Assembly: GCF_047496725.1 (NCBI RefSeq)
Contig: NC_132976.1
Coordinates: forward strand, 2,340,001 to 2,404,000
Reading direction: 5' to 3'
Length of the DNA: 64,000 bases
Origin: Anoplolepis gracilipes
Taxonomy: Eukaryota > Arthropoda > Insecta > Hymenoptera > Formicidae
The notes under the pieces are model-generated. The model did not search any database. It saw only the letters and a program-made list of their open reading frames with translations, and was not told where the DNA came from. This document shows positions 11,874 to 24,873 of this stretch, in pieces; position 1 is the stretch's first letter; each line of letters starts with the position of its first letter. The position numbers and the translations under genes are program-made.

Positions 11874-12083
11874 GATGTACGGTGTACGGTATTCACAGGA
11901 ATGCGTAGAAAAAAAGATTCTATCTGTCGACGGCGATGTTGCACAATCGAGTTTTATTATATTTCTTTGAAAATAGCTTATGTTTCAAAACTTGATTGAA
12001 AGCGGAGAGACCAAATAGATGTACAATATCTGGAGGAATGCGCATAAAAAAGATCATGTCTATCGACAATATCGTACAATCGA
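11874..12083. repeat. Two-copy diverged direct repeat
   Basis: Copy one (about 11874-11951) and copy two (about 12018-12083) share, in the same order, GATGTAC, AGGAATGCG, an A-run with AGAT, GTC(T)ATCGAC or GTCGAC, and ACAATCGA. The copies start about 144 bp apart. The function is unknown, and an old tandem duplication is the simplest reading. Confidence 0.5.
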
Positions 12084-15000
12084 TATTTCAATTTGTGAGG
12101 AAAACGTTAGATAGTAAAATGTAAAAATTTTTAGATTCAATTAATATCCAACTCATCATTTTAAGATATAGTATAAGGTGTATATAAGATTATATAATCA
12201 TCTTTCACCTTCCCTTCGGTCAAGCTATTATTCTTAGAGAGAAAGAGAAAATGTTTATATATAATTTTGGAAAACGATTAGCACGTGGACAAAGAAAAGC
12301 AATGCCTGTGCGACGGCGCAAAGTCCTCTTTACATATTAAATTCGGCGCCGGATTCGGAAGAGCGGAAAAGCAGACTCCGCTTTGTTACCGCTGTGCTGA
12401 TGCGCACAAAGAGACCCGAAGGAGTGGTCGCGGGGGCGGGATGTGGAATCAAACGGCAACCTGCGCATTGTGTATTCGGAGGGAGGTAAAAAAGAATTGG
12501 AAAAACGAGGCGCACGGCACGTGAGCAAACTCAGCCACCGGCACGAGGCACGAAGACCTCCTCGAGTATCCACTTCGTGTCAAAGGGTCTGCCTGTTTCC
12601 CCCTGTTCTTCTGTCCCACTCGTACGAACGTAGTAATCAAACCGCCCGCGTCCGCGCCCCAACTCGTCGTTTCCCTTATTCGGCGCGCTTGTAAACAGAA
12701 TCACCCTCTGAAAGGAGAATCAATTTCCCCGTAAGCAAAGAGGAGGGAGCGAGAGGATCGCGGCGGAAGGTTTGTATCTATCGGATTGGACTTGACGTTT
12801 TCCGCCTATTATCAATATTTGAATGATGCTTCAACCAAGATTTGCTGAAACTCAGAGGAATTGCGAAGAGCGGAAAGTAGCTATCGATTTGATAAATCTT
12901 CCGAGGCCTGCTAACGTTTATCGGAGGAATGTTTCACAGGGGGGAAATCTATGGACTAATTTCCGGGATCCTCGGTTGAATTACGATTGAATCAGTTTGA
13001 TCCAAGGAAATTAATAACGTCGATTGTGGCATAAGATAGTCACCGGTCGCGATAAATCAAAAGACGGCGAGCAATAGTCACTATACAGTTTCGGAAATTC
13101 GTTTTACAGCAGCACTATAAAATAATGCAAAATCCATTGGAAATCGCAATTTCCTCACATATGTCAAAATAAAATTTCCTCGGTCTATAATATCTATTAT
13201 AAATTCAAGCATTTAAAATTTTTATATTATAATTTAGATTCACGATCGTATGACAGTAGAAAGGTAAAAGGTTGTATTTTTAATTTCACGGTATCCATTA
13301 TCTGGAACCTGGAACATGTCAGACGTGAAATAACGGTGAACACATTTTTATCGCGTTTTATCAAGTGCTTCCCTTAGCTTTAACGTCAGAAGCAGATATG
13401 AGTAAGTTCGAAGAAACACGCGATAGAGTAGAAGCTGTTTGCTTTCAATGGATATATTCGGTGTGACAGGAGCAGTAATCGATTTTGAGCTTTTTACTTT
13501 TTCTGATTGCTTTTTCCACTAATTGTAAGCTTCTCCTACTCTCATACACGGGATTTCGAATGCGACATAATGTCATTCTTCTCTGTGCGAGGGTACACAT
13601 GTCCCTTTAGCGCACCCACGCATGTGGTGCCCATTGTGATCCTTCCTGCCGATATTACCCGAAATCAATGACCTGATGGGACAGCTGTGAGCTAAATAAA
13701 ATCCGTTGGGAAAGCCTCGGATTATGCTGTCCCCCGCGAAAATCCAATCGCAAGTAATTGATATTTGTTTTCGCGCGCAAATATTTTCTGACGTGACGAT
13801 AAATTGTTTCTCTTCGCAAAAGTCCGCGATTGTATATGAATATTTCGAAATATTTCCATCGCGAAATGAGTTTTTCGATTGTCTGATATAGGTAGCTTAG
13901 CGTGATAGAAGTCTCGTGAGAGAAAAAAAAAGATTGTAAATGGATATTCAACGATTTGGCTTTTCTTTTCTGTCCTCCACCCTTCCACATATGACACGAG
14001 TCACCCTTGAATCCACACAGCTCGGCTTGAGATTAAAGTCATTTTTCATATCGTGACCGCGTGTTTCGACTGCTGACACACGAGAGATGTAATATCCATA
14101 ATAATGGAAATGGAGGAAAAAATAGAGAAACTCGGCTTTCTGTTTAAATAAAAATGTTGAACAATATTATATTTGCTATAATATTGAGATGTAGTATAGA
14201 AATTGCTTGTGTGTGTATGTCATAAAAATCGCAAACAGAAAAAAGAGAAAACAAAATGACGTATCTCATTTAATCACGTATTTATTATGTCAACGTAAGT
14301 CTCTCAATTTAATGATTTCAGTATCTTTTCATACAGATAAAAAAATCTTATCTCAAAGTTGGCAAAAAGAGAGAATTATCGTTTGTATAATTTTACAATA
14401 TCTTTCATTCAGTTACACTAAAATCAATGCAATGAATTCATTTTTTGATAAGTTTTCTTAAATATTTATCTATTAATAAAATACTTTTTTCCTTCGTACA
14501 ATTCGGCATTAATATTTATTGGCTCATTTACGGGTAAAAAATGTCGAACGAATCCTGGGCGACGTCGGGAAAATTCGATAGACTCGGACTCCATTATCAT
14601 TGTCTTCCCCACGAAAAAGATTTATTCGCCGAAAGGAAGATTTGAAAATAATTTGCTGGCGCGCATTGTGAGAGTACTCTCGCTGCCGTCGAAGCTTTCT
14701 GGATGCTTTAAAAGCATCATCGTCCCATGCTCTCCGACCAGCCCTAGCAACGCTATTGATTTCCTACATCCCCTGCGAGAACTATCTCGCAGAATTTACC
14801 CTCTTTCGTGGAAATGCTCCCTGCGAGATCATGAAACTTCCGCCTATAACAATAAAGCAATCAGTTATGAGCCTGCCGTATAATTCTGTTTTATTATAAC
14901 TATGAAGAGCAAACGACGATTAAAAAGGATATCTATCTAATAACTGCGTTTTTCATTTTACGTTTTCAACTGACATATCACGAGAAATCGTCGTATAATA

Positions 15001-18000
15001 TTTTCGACATGAATAAAAAATCCCTAGAATGATCTCACGAACTTCTTATCTACATTTTCCGCGACATGAATGCGAAGAGAATATATACATAGAACAATGC
15101 TCGCAAGGCGGAACGATTCGAGGGAGTGACGTTTCCGTCGTGCATTTACCAGTCGGATATTCTGTGCGAACTCGAACGTCAGGATAAATTTTAGACGCGA
15201 CTTGGCGGAATGCATTCCGCGTATCGAAATTTATTTTTATCGTCATAATTGACAGTGCGATATTGTATATATGAGTTTGACGTCGCGGAAATGGCATCGG
15301 GTTAGGCCACGTTTGTACGAAACGAGCGAAAAATTGTAAAGCGAGCCACGAAATCGACGATAATACAGGCGCCGCGAACGCGAAGACGTTTATTCTTACT
15401 CAGAATCCAAAATGCGTATTCGTGATAGCACGTGCGACGCTGGACACGTGACCGTTTTTCACGTTATTTCAGCCTGGCGGCGTGCGCTGAGTCGTGATGT
15501 CGACGGTAAAACGGTCCAGGAAGAAGAAGATTCTTCCGTCATATGCTACGTGCGCCTCGCGAACCTGACGCGGCCGCAAAAGATATCAATATCTCTTTAC
15601 AATCTTATATCTTTATATATTTTCTCTTTTTCAATTTTTTTGCATTCCTAGAATATTGTAGTCTTAATTATAATGTATTATAATTTTGTCATTATTACCT
15701 GTATAATCCAGCATTAAAATCAAGAGTAATTTTAGTATAATTATATATAAAACTATAAAACGCTTGAAAAATGAACGTACAAAAAAATATCAGAGACCGT
15801 ATACATTATTCAACACTTGGACTTTTCTCATCGAAATAATGTTTACTTTGTGACTTTAGTTGTCTACGTCCTTGATCCCCGCTAATCCTCTAGTCATTTA
15901 TTGTTGTGGACGAGGTGAGTCACAAAACGGTACCACGAGATTTCGCACGACGCTTACACGCGTGCGAGAAAAATTTCACTCGTATACACAAATTTCGATG
16001 TTTATGGTCTATAGGGGATATACTATATTTGCCGACACCCCCATCGGACGTGTGCACATCGTTGTTCACGTACGCTCCCGTAAACAGCCCGACAAATATT
16101 TCGCCGGCTTTACATACGCGACCTTACTACGGAAAACCACAGAGACAGAACATGTTCCGTTTTTCCCTCGTCTGTCCCCTCTTATCACCGTCCCTTTTTC
16201 TCGATCTAGTATCTAAACAACCGGCAGGTTCGCATAATATCTCCATTTGCCGACGAGAGCGACGATGTTACCGGTACCAGTCGCGTGTTTATTTACGAGG
16301 CGGGGGTCGCAGTTAAATCGTAGCAAGGCAGATTTGCCGTCGGCGTGCCCCTTTTCTCGCACCAGGAGAAACTCCTTAGAATTGAGCCAAGAGAAGGAAG
16401 AGAACGCGCGTCTGTAATGTTCTGACCTGACGATCGGTGAAAGAGTCGCTCCATGTATAATCCTTGTGGCGAGCGTTCCCATCGAAAACGGGACCGATAT
16501 TCTCGTCGGAGAATCGCGATGTCGATCCAGCGAGCGGAGCCGTCAAGTTCGCTGCACGGCAAATGTCGCAAGGACGTTCGTCGACTTGTCGCCCGCTCCG
16601 AGTCGATATCGAGAAATCTCTGTCTCTCGAGATGAACACACACTAAAATCAACTCTATACAGTCTAAAATTTATTTTTAACTTTTTATTAATAGCATTTC
16701 GTTGTTATTGATACATGCAAATATCTCTTTTATTGCGTTTTTTTTTATTTCTAAAATTAGATTTAAAATTTTGACATCACGATATAATTTATTATTTATG
16801 AATAATTTTTACAATTATACAAGATGTAATTTTAATTTTACAATATTTTTTTTAATATTTAAATTTATTTAAATATATTTAAAATCTATCCGAATCTCTA
16901 TTTTTAAATATCAAAATTTTCTACCTGATGTTATAAATGCGCATTGTGACAGAACTAGATATGTTTTAACGGTACAACGATGGAAAGAGCGACACACTTT
17001 TCGGTCTAATTCCTAAATAATTCCCACGTGTTGAGTAGTGATTTGTATATACTGTCATAACTTTGACGGTTGTGTCAAATTATAGGGTCAACAACTATCG
17101 TTAAATGCGACGGTCTCGACAAATTTGTTCCGCCATTTAGACGACTTGATCAAACTCGAGTATCGTGATCTTGATCATTGATAACTTTAGACATGTCGAG
17201 CCTACGACACTTTGTCTGTTCGAACAATTCTCTAAACGGTAAATATTTTCATTAAAATTTTGAGAATTAAAATAGCAATTGCGCGTATCATTATTACGGA
17301 AAAATTGTGACATCGGTAAAAGTTTAATATATTTTCATCGATCGCGCGATCGCGATTCTCTGCCAAGGTCCTGCAGAGTCGTGGTCGAATACGATACAGG
17401 AGCAACGTGTAATGACATGTTGCGAGTATATCGAGAGAGAAGATCGGGAAAAGAGAAGAAACGATCTCGTCGCGCGGCGGTGGACGAAAGAGAAAGTGTA
17501 ACCGATCCCGCGAGAGCTCGAAATCGAAAGTAATTTCCTCGGTCTCGCTCTTTCTCTGCCTCCTTTCTCCTTTCTACGGGAGCCCACGATCATTCTTTCT
17601 CCCTGACTGAGATTCAGGTCAAGTTCACTGTCTGTGCTCTCGACAGTGTGTCTCTTTCTCTCTTTCTCATTTCACTTTCTCGTCGTCACCCTGCTCTGGG
17701 CTCGTTCTCTCTCTTTCTCTCTCACGCTTTTTCTCTTTTATGATACACCGTTTCATTCTCTACTCTCTCTTATGCAAGATAGCATTACACCATCAGCGGT
17801 AATTTCATTCGTAACTGCCTTTTTGTATGAAACTCGGTCCCGGCGAGTTATTACGTCAGTGTCAATGGCGCCGATATCTCAGTGAGAGAAAGACCACGAG
17901 CAGTTTTGTCGTGCGTGAACGGTTCGCTGAACCGAATTCCCTTTTCCTCCGTCGTTGGCTGAACCAAGGTGAGCCAAAGTGGGTACATCGTCTCGGGTAT

Positions 18001-19108
18001 CTCTCACGAGCACCTCGCTCGATGCTTTACGGCTGCTCTCCTCCACTCGATGAACTTCTCTCCGTCGTAAATATGAACGATGCACAGTACGAATATACGT
18101 ATGTATGGCCGGCGGCCAGGAGGGAGAACGGTATCGACTAACTTCCTGGACATCGCGAAGGTTTATCGGCAACCGCTGACAATTAATAATCTGGTCGTTG
18201 GGAGAAGTTTTGTGCGTTTTTTTTTTGAGGGAGAACACGGACGAGATCTTGCGAGATATAATCAAATGAATTGTGTACGAAAGAGCGTCTCTGTATCAAG
18301 TCTGAGAATAGCTTTCCTTAAAGAGAGAAGGACGCGATTGTATCTCGCGTGCCGTTAGAATAACTTATAGCGTATTAATGTGTCAGTCTTAATCTATAAT
18401 GTGTAATAGATGGACCACCGATCCGCAATTAGATAGTTGCGAGTTGTAAAACATTTTATTACACACACTTTTTGATCAATCTCGATGAGATCATCTTTAA
18501 AACGATCTTTTTTTTTTCCTATGACATGGCTGCGATATTCTACAGAATTTGCCGACCTTCAAGCGGTCGATTAACAACCGTGTGGAAAGAAGAGTTCCGG
18601 GGGAACAATCTTATGTAGACTAACATTTCGTCGCGACATACGGAGATATCCCATATGATAAAAAGAAAAAAAACGTCTTGCCCGATGACGCGGATCAGTG
18701 GAAGTAGAGATTCACAGTTGAAGGTTTCGCTGAAAGATTTTTTTTTCGGAACAATCGCGATAAGCTGACTTTCGATTTGCCGAGAACTCACCGATGTATA
18801 CTCATCGATGCAAAGATTCGATAGTATAGTGAGTCAGCGGTTTGAATTTTCAATGACATTGATGGTGATCATCGCTTGCGTCCAATCTCCGGGGACAAAT
18901 CTCAAGATCATTTTTACCATGTTTCTCGGTAATAGTCGAGCCTAAGGATCAAAGGAGAAAAATTGATCGCACTTAATTTATATATTAATTTAATTTAAAC
19001 AAAATTCAATTTCTTGGCAAAAAAATTGCCAAAAATTAATTACTACACCGCATATTATTCAGATCCGTTTCGATAATTGTTCTCTCGTTTTTCAAGAGTC
19101 TTGGCTTC

Positions 19109-19114
<6 letters not shown>

Positions 19115-19153
<39 letters not shown>
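19115..19153. repeat. (GA)n microsatellite
   Basis: GA tract about 0.5-0.8 kb upstream of the inferred first exon of tenectin. GA tracts near insect promoters can bind GAGA-type factors; there is no direct evidence for that here. Confidence 0.95.
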
Positions 19154-19155
<2 letters not shown>

Positions 19156-19671
19156 CAGAACGTCGAGCAACGTTCGCATCGACGCGCTACGCGCGAATGC
19201 GCCGGCCAGGACGGGCGCAGCCCGCTGTTTCTGCGCTTATGCGCACTCGCCGTCGCGCATCGCTGGTCCAGCAGCGGCGACGACCGATCGGTGCTCCTCG
19301 TCGGCTTGCTCCTCTCGGCCGGTTATCATAGTCGAACGGTCCACGGACCGTTCGCCGATGACACTCAATATGTCTAGGACAAACTGCGCGAGTAAACAAG
19401 CATCCGTGAGTCGGATAGCGAGAATACTGCGAGGCGGAAAAGACAGCGAGGCAAAAAGGACATCTTTCCATTTCGCGCCGCTACCTGGGACGTTACACGC
19501 GTTAGTCCTGCGGACGTGCCGTTGGTGGTCGCACATTGAGAAAAAGGGATAGAGAGGGGAGGAAAAAGAGAAGGATGGGAAGCGTGCGGAATGGGAGAAG
19601 AGGAGAGAGACGGAGAGCCGATATAGAGAAGGCGCGCGTAAGAGGGAACGAGGTGGAAGAAAAAGAGAGAA

Positions 19672-19842
19672 TGCTCCGGTGTGTAGCCTGCGGGTACACA
19701 TCGCCTCGCGCTGCTCCCCCGCCAATCCGCTCGCACGGCGTGGGGCGAGTTTAAGGTAGGGGGCCGCACGACGCGTACGGCGGCGGTGGCGGTGGCGGCG
19801 GTGGCGGTGGCGGCGGCGGTGGCGGCGGCGGCGGCGGCTGCG

Positions 19843-19880
<38 letters not shown>

Positions 19881-20249
19881 GCGGCTGCCAAGGTATTAAG
19901 GTACCGTGAACCGGCGGCGCACGAGTAGTTCACTTCTGTTCGGTGTGGTGTTGCGGTGATTTTGAGGGGCCAGCTAAAGAGAGCAAGAGAGGGAGAGAAA
20001 GAGAGAGAGAGAAAGAGAAGAGAGTAAAGCGCTCGTCGGAGGGTGGCGAGAGAAGAGCCTCGTTTTCCCTTTGAGAGACGATCGCAGCTCCGGGGAGCGA
20101 GCACGTATAATAGTAACGTTAATCTTACGGTAGACTCGCGTCGGTGCAAAGTAACTAACTAATCGTCGATCGTGCGTCGAGAGAGAGGACCACGTCGTCG
20201 CATCGTCGAGCCTTCAGGGTCGTCCGCCGTCGACGACCGTGCTGGATAG
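19672..20249 (+). promoter_or_regulatory. Tnc: Inferred tenectin promoter and non-coding first exon
   Basis: The 578 bases from 19672 to a consensus donor (GGATAG|GTAAGT at 20249/20250) contain no ATG on the plus strand, as expected of a 5' leader. The region is rich in CpG and holds a GGC/GGT triplet tract (19779-19884) followed by purine-rich GAGA sequence (19976-20030). The transcription start cannot be fixed; it probably lies after the triplet tract, around 19.9 kb. Spliced to the acceptor at 40802, the first ATG in the message would be the signal-peptide ATG at 40824. The exon is not proven, and other upstream exons could exist. Confidence 0.45.
19779..19884. repeat. GGC/GGT triplet-repeat tract
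   Basis: About 105 bp of mostly GGC with some GGT units, beside the inferred tenectin first exon. On the minus strand it reads as polyproline, which is spurious. Very high GC makes it a candidate for strong RNA or DNA secondary structure in a promoter or leader. Confidence 0.9.
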
Positions 20250-21021
20250 GTAAGTGATCGTGACAAGTAACTAAGTGCCGGTCCTCTTTCCCTCGGCTCG
20301 ATTACCGAGGGTGGACAAGTGATAAAGCGGGCTGATCGCACCTTCATCGAGATGACATCGAGTGATCAAGATCAGTGATTCGGTTGCACGCGGTTGGATA
20401 ACGATACATCTTGATCGTCGTCGTCGTCGTCGTTATGGATTTATGGACTGTGATGATGTGCGCTGTCAAAGGAATGTCCCGATTTTTTAAAGTGATCCCG
20501 AGATGTGAAAGGGGAAATTTTGATAGAAATTTGCATGGAAATTTGTATGTCTTTTTTATTGCTTCGAGATGGATATTTATATCTGTGTTGCTCTGGTGAC
20601 AAAATTCTATTCGTGAGACTCGTTTTGCTTTAGAGGACACGTAGAATTTTTTTTCTAGAATGCTTAATTATTTCGAAAACATTTATAAAAATAACTTGAA
20701 AAATATCTTATTTTGTTGCAAATGTAAAATTAAAATGGCAATACTTTGTTGAAATGTTATTCGCAGTACGATTATCTCATTAATATATAATTAGCAAAAA
20801 ACGATCAAGCAATTAATTCGTATAAATTGATTCGCATATATCAATTGATGACTAAGAGAAGCTTAAAGAAGAGAGAACGATATATTAATCTCTTCTCTCG
20901 CGGGATAAATGGAAAGCCGAGTCCACCGAGAACCGGCCGGTGTCTAAATAATTCAAAGCGACATACTGTAGGTATGCGTGTCGAGAAGGATAGCCAGACG
21001 AACACCTCGTACAATTAAGAA

Positions 21022-21051
21022 ACAGTGTTTGAATACCGAGTCAAACACTGT
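21022..21051. repeat. Perfect 11-bp hairpin
   Basis: ACAGTGTTTGA (21022-21032) is followed after an 8-nt loop by its exact reverse complement TCAAACACTGT (21041-21051). The stem does not extend further. It is too short for a typical microRNA precursor on its own. Confidence 0.6.
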
Positions 21052-22831
21052 CGATGCGTGAATGCCAAGAAGGCCTCTGTTCCGGAGGATACGTAGGACC
21101 TTGAAATTTCGCGTATCCGGAAGACAATGTAATATAAAACGGGATATGAAATAACGAAATCTCGGAAAATAATATAATAAATCATTGATAAATCATCCTG
21201 CGCAAAATATTTGTTTAATTATAAGATTCCTCCAGACCATTTAAGCAAAATGTAAGAGATTACGCAAGAGATGTGTGATTCTTGTGAAAAATTTTTTCAA
21301 AATTTTTTCACTCGCAACTTGCCTTGCGTGATCGATAGTTGACAAAGTATATCAATTTTTTTTTGTTTTTTTGAACGACAATCCAGGGAGAGGGGGAAAA
21401 TTTAAAAACAGGCCACGCGATCCCTATACATAATGAGTCACAGAAATACCGGGTATAGGAATAATGGGCCGTGGGTCCCCTTGCTAAAGACGAAAAATGT
21501 AAACTAGAGGAATCTATAGAGGCTTTCTTTGTATATCGGAGTGAACTACGTTCTTTCCGACGCGCGTGAATAAACGGGACATTCCTGCGGCGGATCGAAT
21601 TCTCCTCCTTATCTCGTGGAAAGCATAGTGGCAACGACGACGACGACGATGACGACGAAGACGATCATCTGAAATTCTGCATGACGCGGCGCCTCCTTCC
21701 AACACGTGCAACCGCTGTTACATTCGCGGTCGAACGTTACTATTTTCCTGACGGACGCGCGATCCCGTCAAAGATGCGAGGCAATCTTGTTCCTCGCAAA
21801 AAAAGAGCGGACGCCAATCCGTCACGGTTGACGTGCGTCCGATAGCTCTCGCGACTGTAACGATCAACGTGTGATATATTAAATCGCCTTTCAACGGAAA
21901 CGCGAGATTTCCAATGAACAGTTAACTCTGCATATCGATCGTAATAACGCCTTGATTCTCGCAGCTCCAAGTGCGATGCTGCATAATCATTCGCTCTATA
22001 AGTATCGCGTTTTAAATTATCCTTGCCGCCTACTCTAATTGTATCAAATCAAAGGAAATGTTTCTCTCATCATTTTAATCTTTACTTTAGTTTTACTTTT
22101 ATTTTTATCCGAGATTCAATCATATTTAATTTAATATCTGTTTAACATTGACAATTAAGAGGAAGAAGATGCGAAAAGATCTGACGTGAAATTTTTCTTG
22201 AGAAAAGACGGATTCCGAGAGATCCGTGAATAAAATAAAATACCGGAAAAAATACACGCCAACAATGTACTCATCATTGAACGTTAATTAGCAAGACCAA
22301 CTTGTGTCTGCAGATACGCTCGCGCGCTTGTTAGGCAGAACGACGAAAATGAAACGTGGTAATGGAGTGTAAATAAGAAACGGCGGTGGACACGCAATCT
22401 CTAGAAAGGGCAATAACCGGAAAGAGAGAATCCGAAGTTGTGTCGGTCCAACGTAAACGTGAAAGGGAATCCTTAAGCCGCTAGATGATTATTTTGCGAT
22501 CAACCCGGCCGGTCGCGGCATGTTGTGTCGCGCAACTTCTTTAATACATTATTCGTTATTTCCTTAATGTATCGGTACTGTTATCCGCTACGCTTTACCC
22601 GTTTTGATTTGCTGGTGTATGTCTTTTTTTTTTTTTTTTTTCTTATGCAGAAGAAAAATCTACATTTCTGATATTATATTTACACACTACAATGTTAATA
22701 CATGTTATTTTTACTCAATGATTCATTTTTTTAAATCGTTTTTGCGTTTTTTTATATTTAAATTATACTCACAACTAGATTAAAAATTATCTGGAAAACT
22801 GAATAAAATACAATATGACTCGAGTTGAGGA

Positions 22832-22838
<7 letters not shown>

Positions 22839-22894
<56 letters not shown>
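22839..22894. repeat. (TA)n microsatellite
   Basis: About 28 TA units preceded by GT repeats. Confidence 0.95.
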
Positions 22895-22897
<3 letters not shown>

Positions 22898-24839
22898 GGT
22901 ATTTTTCTTTATCGGATAAAAATAAATCGAGCAATATTAATTGCCCAAAATATCAAAGTGGCAATAGATTATCGTTAAATGATCCGTGAAACGTACGTGT
23001 CCTCGTGAGGCCTGTTTTAGGCCCACGCTTGACCGAGCGCTCGAATCGCACGGATATTCGCAAAACGGTAAAAACGAACGAGACGAACGGTGTGTGTGGA
23101 ACGAGGCAGTGTGTATTCATCACGAGCGTACACACGCTACAATAAGTTTCAAAAGGACGAGGCGCGTGTCGGACCGTTGCCTGACTTTGAATGACGATGG
23201 CTCTCAAAGCGATCGATCGAGGTTGAGCCGATAATCTTCCCGATATAGAGCATTATAAAAAAACCAAGCAAGGTAGACGCTCCGACGGCCGTCGGCCGGT
23301 TATAAAAGGATAGCGCGTTACAAACAACGTGTATAAAAATATCGAGTAACCATCGACTTTACGATATTATAGCAAAATAAACTTGTGGATTCTTCGATCG
23401 CGTATGACATGTATGGTTTTTCCTGAACTTTGCGAATCGATCCAAGTACGTTGACCCGTCTTTTGAAATGAAATAAAGTGAGATGAGATGAAATAGGAAT
23501 GTATAAAAGTATCAGTTGGATATTTGATTTTGTAAAATGCTTTCGATCTACCGTGCCGATGAATAAATCAAGTTTGACGTTCGGTCGTGGAATATGAATG
23601 ATGAATTATCGGTTTTCTCTGTCTGTTACTTTGCACGACGAGTTGTGACGGGTTGTGCTCCAGACACGCAAGAATTCAAGCTCATCACGTATGAGAGCCG
23701 TGCTTCTATCGATTATCTTGCGGTAGAGGGATTTCCATTTCCTGTCGCCATTAAATAGACTATTACGCGAAACATTCGTTTAATTCTTTCTCTTTGATTG
23801 TACTTTCCTCTCGTCACTTCATTTCGTTCATTGAAAGAAACCCTCGATGTCCGAACGATTCGTCTCGATCGCGAATGTGCCTGTCCGGTCGAGTGGTTTT
23901 TATTCCGCGCGCGTTGGACCGTTCCCCGATATCGAATGCGGTTTATGAGTGCTGTCCGATAACCAGTCGTGTACTCGATAAAAATCGGCTACTCGGCCTC
24001 CGCGAGATCGGAGGGAATTTCAATGCGCGCACGAATCGTCCCACGTATGGTGCACAACCGCACGAACGGTTTTCAGAACACTAATCGATGGATATAGGCG
24101 CGGTTCCGTTTTCCCGTTCGTTCATTGCTATCGGAACATTCTTTTACCTTTTACCATTCCACAAGAATTGTTGTACAGTTTCAATTAATATGCAATTACT
24201 ATTAATTAAACTTAATAAAATGGATATGAAAAGATTACATCGTGATAAAATATATGAGGAAATATTGATGAAAATTCTTATGCAATAATAAGAAATTATA
24301 ACATTTTGTCTTTTTTTTTTAATACATAGTTTTTAAAAATTAATATAATTTGCGATGTGCTAATAATTATGATAATATATAATTCGGAAGAAAGACACAT
24401 ATAAGCAAAGATACAATTTAAAAGTATAATTTAAAAAAGGATGGTTTCACCTTTTTATACAATAAAAACCAAAATAATTAAGTTGAAAATATTTCAAGTA
24501 TATTATATTTCATACAACATCGCTAAAGTATATCATTTTTTCAAAGAAAGAAACTGAGATAAATGTAAAGCGTCACATAAAGATTCGTGTTATTCCAATA
24601 TTAATTCGATGGTCGAAATATTTTAGATCTATCACGAAACATAGACGAAAACAAAGGTAATCCAGTTTATATCATGGTTTAGTGAACCTGCACCGTTGAC
24701 CTAGTTCCGCTAATAATGTAGGAATACCTGACGGCCGGTGCGTTGGTCGGCTGTCAGAATTGTCACCGGGGGAACCGGTCGGTGACCTGTCTGTCTCTTT
24801 CTTTTGCGACACGCGCCTCCTCGTTCTGTCTTTCGCTGT

Positions 24840-24841
<2 letters not shown>

Positions 24842-24871
<30 letters not shown>
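24842..24871. repeat. (CT)n microsatellite
   Basis: CT tract in tenectin intron 1, opposite in orientation to most GA tracts of this locus. Confidence 0.95.

Positions 24872-24873
<2 letters not shown>

Larger units (their letters stand above)
10466..19671. other. Intergenic, no gene seen
   Basis: AT-rich stretches (10466-10800, 13100-13300, 14100-14520 and 16650-16950) alternate with CpG-rich patches (about 12280-12770, 15360-15580, 16200-16640, 17290-18130 and 19160-19671). The CpG-rich patches generate overlapping open frames on both strands without domains. An old two-copy direct repeat lies at 11874-12083. The right end leads into the inferred tenectin promoter region. I see no tRNA gene, and no element ends beyond those listed. 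Confidence 0.5.

Noticed and set aside
19237..19769. Overlapping minus-strand frames up to 162 codons beside the tenectin promoter
   Set aside because: Three frames overlap with each other and with plus-strand frames. All are low-complexity Ser/Leu/Pro/Arg with no domain.
19751..20149. 132-codon minus-strand frame with a polyproline run
   Set aside because: It is only the reverse reading of the GGC/GGT tract in the inferred leader, without other support.
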